Shown: piece by piece, positions 20,266 through 27,096 of the stretch
Numbering within the stretch: the first letter of the stretch is position 1
Layout: the number at the start of each line of letters is the position of its first letter
Assembly (NCBI GenBank): GCA_900088475.1
Contig: FLMG01004220.1
Span: 1-27,096, forward strand
Length of the DNA stretch: 27,096 bases
Reading direction: 5' to 3'
From: Hyphochytrium catenoides
Lineage: Eukaryota > Sar > Hyphochytriomycetes > Hyphochytriales > Hyphochytriaceae
Program-made: the position numbers and the translations under genes
Notes under the pieces: model-generated
The model's database searches: none
What the model saw: only the letters and a program-made list of their open reading frames with translations
Told to the model about the DNA's origin: nothing

Positions 20266-22049
20266 TCTGTCTCTCTCTCTCTCCCTCCCTCGTCCTTTAT
20301 TACATAGATGGTTCGTCAGAACTTCATACCACCGATGCTGGACCCTGTGTTGGGAGATTATCAGAGAACAATTCCTCAAGCGAGAGACCCAGAGGTCTTG
20401 TCTCTGTTCGCGGCTATCATCAATAAGCTGAAGGCCACGGTGGCAGAGGACGTTCCGAAGGTGCTAGAGGCCGTGTTTGAGTGCACGCTCCAGATGATCA
20501 CACAGAACTTTCAGGACTTCCCCGAACATAGGATCAACTTCTTCAAACTGCTGCAGGTGCGACTGACTGTGAACGAGAAACACGGGGGAAATAAAGACAA
20601 GGACAGGCGCATGAAGGGATAAAGGGAGAGGAGGAAGAAAGAATGAGTGTCGTTGCATTTCCCTTTAAAAGTGGAAGAGGACGACACACACATCTTCTCA
20701 AGTGAAAGAGAGCCAGAGAAATACTTCCTGAGTATGAATGAAAGAGGTGTGATAGCAGACTTAGGTTGGCAAAGAGTGCAGAGGCCCTCTTGTCATGCCT
20801 TTCTCAGCCCTATTGCGTGGTCCTCATCCTTTTCTCCTCCCTTGCTTCATGTGCTCTGTCCCTGTAGGCGGTCAACTCGCACTGTTTCCGAGCAATTTTC
20901 AACATTCCTGCCAGCCATCAGAAGTTAGTAGTGGACTGCGTGGTCTGGGCCTTCAAGCATACAGAGAGGAACATTGCTGATACGGTAAGCAGCGTTAAGA
21001 AAATGAGAGATGGTTGCCTAAACTCTGCTCACGATTGGCTGTTGTTCTCCCTTTCCAGGGCTTGGATATCCTCTATTCTCTGCTGCTTAACGTCCAGCAG
21101 AGCCCTGAGGTGGCGCAAGGATTCTACATGTCGTTCTACCTCTCTCTGTTACAGGATGTGCTGAGCGTGGTGACTGACCGGCTGCATAAGAGCGCCTTCA
21201 AAATGCACGCCACCATTCTAAAGCACCTGTTCCATCTTGTCGAGATGGGCCAGGTCACTGTGCCGCTGTGGGAGAGCATTGGCCAGAGTCAGCCTCAGGG
21301 CCAGACAAATCAGGGCTTTATGAGAGAATACGTGATGCATCTCTTAACTACTGCCTTCCCTAACGTCTCTAAGTAAGTGTTGGCCCTGAAGCAAGGGCAC
21401 GCTCCAGAAGGGAAGATGATGGATGGGGATGAGAGACCAAATGAATAGATAGACAAATAGCTACTAAGGAAGACACTGTGGAGAGAGAGAGAGATTCAGT
21501 AGGAGGTCCAGCCTTGGTTTGTTTAAGCTTAGACCTTCTGTCTAACAGGCAGCAGGTGCATAACTTCGTGGTGGGCTGCTTTGACATCAAGAAAGATCTT
21601 CCCGCCTTCAAGACCCATCTTCGGGACTTTCTCGTGCAGCTCAAGGTGAGATAGATTGGCCCTAGGCGCAAAGGAGTGTTTGCCCTCTGTGCGAGGCATC
21701 TCTCATGGTTGCCTCGTTATCTACCTGTGATTCATCGGCAACCGCTCTTCCCGGTTCTCTCTTCGTGCTCTTAGATTTCCTGAACCACTGCTTCTCAATT
21801 TCTAGGATCGCCTACTTCTTTCCCTAGTTTACCTTTTTCAGTCAAATCTTGCTCATTTCTGACCTCTGTGTTATATGGACTACTGTTCATTTGCTGTAGG
21901 AGTTCTCGGGTGAAGACAATGCCGATCTGTATCATGAAGAAAGAGCCGCAGCTCAAAAGCTGCAGACAGAGCAGGCTATGGCAGCCAAACTTGCTGTCCC
22001 AGGGCTGGTAAACCCGCATGAAAGACCAGATGACATGGCAGACCTTTAG
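15007..22049 (+). CDS. XPO1: Exportin-1/CRM1 copy B (Thr529, leptomycin-resistant type), 16 exons
   Basis: Second full CRM1, same direction as copy A. Exons: 15007-15117, 15415-15531, 15674-15766, 16109-16180, 16489-16554, 16787-16933, 17305-18150, 18391-18507, 18696-18872, 19220-19391, 19546-19940, 20308-20556, 20868-20984, 21059-21372, 21549-21645, 21900-22049; 1079 residues, no stop. Every exon has the same length as in A except exon 1 (one codon shorter) and exon 7 (one longer); intron phases are identical. The NES groove is kept ([20 protein letters not shown]), but the leptomycin position is Thr529 (ACG, 18711-18713, [11 protein letters not shown]), as in S. cerevisiae Crm1 Thr539. Introns total 3803 nt against 1935 in A, and are mostly rich in CT repeats. 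The gene looks functional. Exons 1-7 are clearly diverged from A, parts of 9-14 nearly identical. Confidence 0.97.
15293..15319. repeat. (CT)n microsatellite in intron 1 of CRM1-B
   Basis: About 13 TC units inside intron 1. Similar CT-rich stretches fill introns 2-6 and 11 of this gene and are almost absent from copy A. Confidence 0.9.
20219..20288. repeat. (CT)n/(TGTC) interrupted microsatellite in intron 11 of CRM1-B
   Basis: About 70 bp of CTCT units with regular TGTC interruptions, directly before the intron 11 acceptor (TACATAG ending at 20307). It extends the pyrimidine tract of the 3' splice site. Confidence 0.9.
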
Positions 22050-22747
22050 GCCAATGCTGTGCCTCAGAGTGTCAGAGAAGGACACAGCGAGAGAAGCGCG
22101 ACGGAAGGTGCACGGACTTAGATGTCGTTTTATGGTACAAGCTGTTGTTGGAGAGTTCTTTAAGTGTAGCTGGAAAGCCATCTCTATCTCTCGCTTCTTC
22201 TTCTTCTTCTCTCTCTCTCTCTCTCTCTCGCCGCGTGCTCGCTTGTGGCGGCTGGTTCTAATGATCTTGGTCTTGGGTCTGGTCTTTTCGCTCCTTTAAA
22301 ACTCTTGTTTCTCTCTTCCCCTCCTGTCAGTTAAGAGGGCTAGATCATTGATCTTCAGGGATAACTATCCAAATAGACAGACTGTAGATAGACTCTGCCC
22401 GCACCAGACTGTCGTTATCAAGCCACCGATATTGGAGAGAAGAGGAAACGCAATGACAGAACCGCTATGTACAGAAAGGCGCTTTGAAGTCTCTTCTGCG
22501 TCGCCTTCTATGCGAGTCGAACAGTGGCAATCCAGCACCGATTTTAGCACCACTGTTCGCCTAGAGACTGGGGTCTGCTTCAAAGGCCCAAGGATTACTG
22601 GGAGGTGGGAGAGAGCCCAGAGTTAAGGGAAGTGTAGGGCGAGTGTTCCATCGCGTACTAGATGAGAAGGGAGAGGGCAATAGTCTGACAGAGACATCTG
22701 CACGGTGGGAGGCAGATGCCTTGTCTAAGGCTAGAAGGGAGAGAAGA
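22050..22747. other. Convergent 3' intergenic region
   Basis: Lies between the stop codons of CRM1-B (+) and CHIP (-). It includes a (TTC)n-(CT)n run at 22197-22229. No protein family is recognised in any frame; both genes must terminate here. Confidence 0.6.
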
Positions 22748-25340
22748 TCAGCAGAGAGCGATTGGTAAGCCGTGGGGAAAAGGATACGCATCAAGGAAGG
22801 CGTTAGCGCATTGCCGCAGAGCCAGGTTGGGAATGAGCATCTCTCGCTGTAGCCGCTGTCTAGATATAGGGTCTGTTGGTCCATTTTGCTCCAGATGCTT
22901 CTCAATCCACTTCTTCTCGTAGCTAGAATAGAGAAAGCAGATCACGTCGATCAGAGCACCGTCCTGGGCAGAAGCGCCCATTAAGCAGGAAATACTGGAT
23001 GAAGGGAACTTATAGAAGCTTTGTGCAAGGAGGAGCTTGTGAATGCAATCAGAGCGCTAAGCCAGTCGGGAAGAAAGATGGTGAACAAGGAGAGAAAAAA
23101 AGCTTACGTGACTCCGCTGGGCGCGATGACAGGCTCTCTAACTATGTCCATAGTTATGGCACAGCAGAGGTGGTCAGGGATCTCTTGCCGAGAAGCGAGC
23201 TGCAGAGTGGTAAGACAGAGACGCAAAAACATTAAAAAGATAAAAACGATAGACATCACGAAGACGAGGGAGAGAAGCGAAAGAGCAAAGAAAGAAGAAC
23301 AGACAGAGAAAAGAACACACGGACGGGAGACATAGGATGAGAAGGTAGGCCACAGTACGACAAGGAGAGAAGAGTTGAGAGACCGAGGTTGAGTGACAGA
23401 GACAAACGAACCAGAAGAGAGAGGGAGAAACGAGGAAAGGCAGAGCGGGCATAGTAGAATATCCACTAGTGAAAGTCTCTGCTAATAAAGATGAAAGATG
23501 GGACCGTGACAGTATCAGGAGACTCTGAACCGCGTTTGAAGCAGCCTACTCTCCTACCTGCGACTCGACTAGATTGTGCAAGAGTCTTCTCCGACGATTG
23601 AAGCTCTTCCTTATCCTGCTCCCAAGACATTAAAAAGTAGCGCGCCAAGGCAACAGAGGCGAGAGCCAGAGAGCGAGGGCTGGAGTAGAAAGAAAAGGGA
23701 GTAATTGTAGCTAAGGAAAGAGACATCGGGGCCAGTAGGGAGCTTGAGGAGAGCAGCACACGGCTGCAGAAGCCGTTGAGAGAATCCCGCAGAAAGCAAA
23801 GCCCGAGGAGAAACATGGTAACCGAGATAAACAGGCATAGCAAGCAACTGAATCTACGAAGATAGTATTGTGACAGACCTGTCTACCGCTTCCTCCTTCT
23901 CAGCAGCGGAGAAGCTAACATTCTCCAGTGCTTTTCTAGTCTCTTCCTCCTCTTTCTCATGGAGCAATGGGAAAGCATAAGCGCTCAGCTCCTCGAGGTC
24001 TTGCCTCCGAGTCTTCTGTTCCAGCTCCCACTTTCTTTTCATAGCCCTGAGAGAGAGAGAAAGAGAGACACGCATACAAGAGAAGGGCCCGAGAAAACGT
24101 TAGACAGATAGAGAGAGAATGAAGCAGAAGAAGGTAAGACCCAGGATCTAGAAAAGACACTAAAGATAGGAGGCTATAGCCGAGCCAAGAGCAGGAACAG
24201 GTTTATTATAGATAGAGAGAAAAAGAAGTGAACAAGATACTTCTCAAACAAGCAGAAGGAGACAGAAGGAGCACGAGCATCCTTACCGTCTCATCTCTGT
24301 CTCTATCTCCTCCCACATGGCTGCTCCCTTGGGTTGCTTGGAGGCTTGCATCTGCGCCTCCTTGAGAAGCTTCACTCCGTCTTCCCAGTTCTCTCTCTCA
24401 CAAAGAGCCAAGCCTAAGAGATAACTTCCTTTGAAGTTGTTCCGGTCCAGGTCAAGAGCCTTCTTGCAGTCATAGACGACTGAGTCCCAGGACTTTAGCT
24501 GCCGCGGGATGAACAGCCAGAGTGGAGGGTCGAAGGGAAGGGCAGAAAGAGGAAGAGTGAGAGAGATGAGAAAGAGAGAGAGAAGATACGCAATGGGAAA
24601 GAAAGAGAAGATACGCAATGGGAAAGAAAGCAAGAGGAACAGGAGGGAAAGAGAAAAGACACCTGAGCACCAGATGAGGCGCAGTGACAAGAGCGATGAA
24701 GCGGAACAGATAGGTAGAAATGGGAAAACAAGGAATCTCTGGGTCGATGAAGTGACAAAAGAGTTGGGGAGACGGCAATCGCTAAGGCCCTCGTGTCTCT
24801 CTCCCTCTTTCTTTTGACATATCTTCTTCTTCTCTCTTCCCTCCCGTCTTCTTCATCTCTCTTTTTTTCCCCTCTCTCCTCAGTTACAAGCTCTTCTTTA
24901 AGCCCCCACCTGTCCCACACCCGCTAGCGGAGCAGGTTGGCTTACCTTCATATGACAAAGAGCTCTATTCGTGTACAGCGTAGAAGTCTTGGAGTCGAAG
25001 CACTGCAAAGGAAGGAAGAAGGAAGAACCTTAAGAGGACAGAGCTCAAAGAGGGCCTCAGAACAAGAGCTAGGGAAGGTGGTCCCAGCTGGTATGGTTGA
25101 CAGAAGCCAAAAGTCAAACCGAGCCAGAGACAGAGGCGTGAGACACAGAGACTAATAGCAGGGACAAGGGAGTCACCCATGGGTAGTTCTGGGCATGAGG
25201 AGTCAAAGTGGGATACAGCGAAGGTGTTCCTGAGGTTGAGAACTTACGATTGCCTCGGTATAGGCCTCTATGGCAGCTCCATATTTATGTCTCTTGAAGA
25301 GGGCATTGCCTTTATCTTTCAAACTCTCAGCCACCGACAT
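22748..25340 (-). CDS. STUB1: CHIP/STUB1-type E3 ubiquitin ligase (TPR + U-box), seven exons
   Basis: Co-chaperone ligase: the TPR domain holds the C-termini of Hsp70/Hsp90 and the U-box recruits an E2 to ubiquitinate chaperone clients. Exons: 25248-25340, 24946-25002, 24287-24498, 23879-24046, 23558-23679, 23108-23183, 22748-22922; about 300 residues (human 303). TPR segments: SLKDKGNALFKRHKYGAAIE, LYTNRALCHMK, CKKALDLDRNNFKGSYLLGL. A charged helical linker follows (AMKRKWELEQKTRRQ). U-box: EIPDHLCCAITMDIVREPVI, APSGVTYEKKWIEKHL, DPISRQRL, IPNLALRQCANAF. Wording is closest to plant CHIP. Exons 1-4, 6 and 7 are well fixed by homology. Exon 5 is less sure: its acceptor (TACTCCAG) and the 3' acceptor GGCAAG for exon 6 were chosen by phase and by the match ALxRxF....ExDK to plant CHIP. 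The C-terminus ends in an unusual hydrophobic tail, about 13 residues past the U-box, with Cys last. Confidence 0.92.
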
Positions 25341-25381
25341 CTTGCTCGTCCAGGCTTTCCTCGTAGCTTTGTGTCCTAGGT

Positions 25382-25558
25382 ATGTCTATCGGCGGCGTAG
25401 CCAGACGTCTTCTCTACTTAGGCAGCCGGCAGCAGCGTGGAACTCCAGCTTCTACAGGGCGCCTGCTGCCTCTCTGCCGCCCCTCAGAATACCTGTCCCT
25501 TAACACCAGCCGTCCCTTTCCTGCTCAGGTCTGGCCTCCTTCTACCCAGCTGGCCTAA
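25382..25558 (+). CDS. Presequence-like ORF divergent from CHIP (5' exon?)
   Basis: ATG at 25382 opens 58 codons ending TAA at 25556-25558; a possible donor CAG/GTCTGG lies at 25529 after 49 codons. The start, MSIGGVARRLLYLGSRQQRG, is rich in Arg, Ser and Leu with almost no acidic residue, as in a mitochondrial targeting presequence. No mature domain was identified. A second open stretch at 25559-25690 (NKSLGQGAASVRRKP, then AAGEELRNVAADAATG) could be a later exon, but no splice of normal length joins them in frame. It begins 41 bp from the CHIP start, so the pair would share a bidirectional promoter. Confidence 0.35.
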   Translation: MSIGGVARRLLYLGSRQQRGTPASTGRLLPLCRPSEYLSLNTSRPFPAQVWPPSTQLA

Positions 25559-25690
25559 GCTTCACTAGCAAACAAGAGCCTTGGACAGGGGGCTGCTTCC
25601 GTCCGTAGAAAGCCGATAGCAGCGGGCGAAGAGCTGAGAAATGTCGCTGCTGATGCTGCCACGGGCGCTGGAACTGATGAGGAAGAGTGA

Positions 25691-26058
25691 GGGAGGAAGG
25701 AGGAGGAAGGAGGAGGACAAACAACAGCAACAATGGGGGTGGAGATCATGTGATGAACTAGACATATGATAATCACATACGTTGATCTATTCTTTGATTG
25801 AACCAGAAAACAGCGGATGGGGGTAAGAGACAGAGGAACTAAAAGACTGTACATATGTAGAAGAAGAGAGAGAGAGATATTGACACAGACAGAGTGAGGG
25901 GATTATAAGAGAGAGGTTTGTTTTAGCGAGACAGAGACAGAGGAAGTCAAAGGAATCGAGCAGAAAGAGTGACAGAGAGAATCGGACGCAGAGAGAGAGA
26001 GAGAGACACCAGCAGGGAGAGAATTAGGAAACAGAGAGTGAAGTAGCCAGGGGAGAAG

Positions 26059-26106
<48 letters not shown>

Positions 26107-26452
26107 TGCTATGCATTCTGAAGATTTGTTCAGCGATCAATCATGCATCACGTCTCCTCGAGCACTCCGTGGTCACGGCGAAGGTCAACAGAGTGCAGGC
26201 CACGCTTAGACCAAGCGGTACGAGTAGTGAGAGGAAGGAGGAGAGAGAGAGAGAGGAAGAGGACAAGCGAGAGGAAGTGGCAGAAGAGAGAGGAAGAGAG
26301 AGAGACAGATGAACCGGGAAGGCAATATCAGTTTTAGCCAACGAGACTCCTAAACTGACAGCCTTCCGTCGCCTCTTTAAAATCTGAAGAAGGTATACCT
26401 TGGGGGGAGAGGACGAAAGACAAAGAGGACAGACGCGGAGCTGTATCCTGCC
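25691..26452. other. GA-rich 5' flank of the NET-domain ORF
   Basis: Mostly purine-rich on the plus strand: GGAGGA runs near 25688-25720, GAGAGA runs from 25860 onward. Short ORFs here are low-complexity. An in-frame TAA at 26378 separates this flank from the ORF beginning at 26453 unless an exon begins in between. Confidence 0.5.
26062..26102. repeat. (AG)20 microsatellite
   Basis: Longest pure dinucleotide run in the window, about 20 AG units, in the 5' flank of the plus-strand ORF at 26453. Confidence 0.95.
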
Positions 26453-27096
26453 ATGCTGTTGCCAGGGAGCCATGCCATGGCCTCTAATGCCTTTGACTTC
26501 GTTGAAAGAGGGCAAATAGCCCGGCTGCATGCACATTTGGCAGACGACATCTGCAGACTCCCAGCTCCAGATCTTCCGGGCTTGCTATTGCTTCTCTTTA
26601 GAGAGCGTAAGCGTTCTTCTCTCTCTCTTCAATCGTCTGAGGGGGCAGCCTCAGGCAACAAGGGAGGCCTAGATATATCCTTTGATCTCTCGGAACTCAG
26701 CGATGAGGCCTGTGCCAGAGCCCTTAGCTACGTCTATGACTGTCTCTATAGAAGAAACCCTAAGAAGGAAGATGTACAGGAGGAAGAGCTACAGATTCAC
26801 AGAGAAGAGGCAGAGCATCCACCGCCTATTGCTCCCCCGCCCCCTCCGCAGCGGTCTCAGAGAACAGAAGCGCAACAGGCAATCCTTAATGGCCCAACAG
26901 CGGAGACGATCCCAGCCATTGGAGGTAAAGCTCAACAGAGCCGGTTTACGCTATCCTTTCCTTCTCTTCAGCCCGTAGATGTCTTTTTGCTTAGTCCTCC
27001 CGTGTGGTCTCCCGTCCTCTCCGACTCTCAAGCTCCTAGAGCTACCTTCGCCTGTCAAGCTTTATTTTTCACCATTTCTCTTCCCCCTATCTCCCC
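26453..27096 (+). CDS. NET (BET extra-terminal) domain-like protein, 3' end off window
   Basis: The frame from ATG 26453 stays open for 214 codons to the window end. Residues about 24-102 resemble the NET domain of BET proteins: LHAHLADDICRLPAPDLPGL parallels [20 protein letters not shown]. A poorly conserved loop and then LDISFDLSELSDEACARAL and YVYDCLYRRNPKK parallel [20 protein letters not shown] and TSCLRKK. An acidic stretch and a Pro run (PPPIAPPPPPQ) follow. NET domains bind short basic motifs in chromatin regulators. The stretch before it (GSHAMASNAFDFVER) could be the last helix of a bromodomain, in which case upstream exons are missing from this call; none was found. A possible donor is at 26925 (GGAG/GTAAAG), so the final 57 codons may be intronic. 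Confidence 0.58.
   Translation, partial: MLLPGSHAMASNAFDFVERGQIARLHAHLADDICRLPAPDLPGLLLLLFRERKRSSLSLQSSEGAASGNKGGLDISFDLSELSDEACARALSYVYDCLYRRNPKKEDVQEEELQIHREEAEHPPPIAPPPPPQRSQRTEAQQAILNGPTAETIPAIGGKAQQSRFTLSFPSLQPVDVFLLSPPVWSPVLSDSQAPRATFACQALFFTISLPPIS

Noticed and set aside
15007-22049. CRM1-B as a pseudogene of CRM1-A
   Set aside because: All 16 exons are open, phases match, splice sites are consensus and the protein is full length.
23466-23843. 125-codon minus-strand ORF as a separate membrane protein
   Set aside because: Its middle part is CHIP exon 5; the hydrophobic N-terminal part is intron 4 sequence.
1-27096. CRISPR arrays, prophage, integrons or bacterial defence systems
   Set aside because: The DNA is eukaryotic nuclear with spliceosomal introns; the repeats are microsatellites without spacers.

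Overview
This window is nuclear DNA of an intron-rich unicellular eukaryote (protist or alga; lineage not resolvable from these sequences). Signs are GT-AG introns in almost every gene, single-gene transcription units on both strands, long GA/CT microsatellites, and only conserved eukaryotic housekeeping proteins. Many genes are split into short exons, so the coding content had to be rebuilt exon by exon.

Layout, left to right: (1) 127-823 (-), LC8-type dynein light chain, 3' part off the left edge. (2) 2344-3432 (-), single-exon class I SAM methyltransferase. (3) 4949-6058 (-), five-exon ATG12 ending on the conjugation-competent glycine; a possible small divergent gene begins at 6083 (+). 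(4) 6958-7552 (-), four-exon SPT4 with a GC-AG first intron, and an unproven two-exon ORF just upstream (7549-7972). (5) 8384-13558 (+), complete 16-exon exportin-1/CRM1 (copy A). (6) 15007-22049 (+), second complete 16-exon CRM1 (copy B), head-to-tail with A. (7) 22748-25340 (-), seven-exon CHIP/STUB1-type co-chaperone E3 ligase (TPR plus U-box), with a divergent presequence-like ORF at 25382 (+). (8) 26453-27096 (+), an ORF with a NET (BET extra-terminal)-like domain running off the right edge.

The central result is the CRM1 tandem pair. Both copies are intact, 1079 residues, with the same 15 intron positions and phases. At the residue covalently modified by leptomycin B (human Cys528), copy A has Cys529 and copy B has Thr529, the state of naturally resistant budding yeast. 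The organism therefore appears to carry one inhibitor-sensitive-type and one resistant-type nuclear export receptor side by side. Similarity between the copies is patchy: near-identical blocks, including a conserved intron, alternate with strongly diverged exons, which suggests gene conversion.

The window also has two textures. From about 4.1 to 14.3 kb (ATG12, SPT4, CRM1-A), introns are mostly short and almost free of microsatellites. The flanks (dynein, CRM1-B, CHIP) have longer introns full of CT repeats on the sense strand, and GA-rich 5' flanks. No functional operon logic links the genes; they act in motility or cargo transport, autophagy, transcription elongation, nuclear export, protein quality control and chromatin reading.
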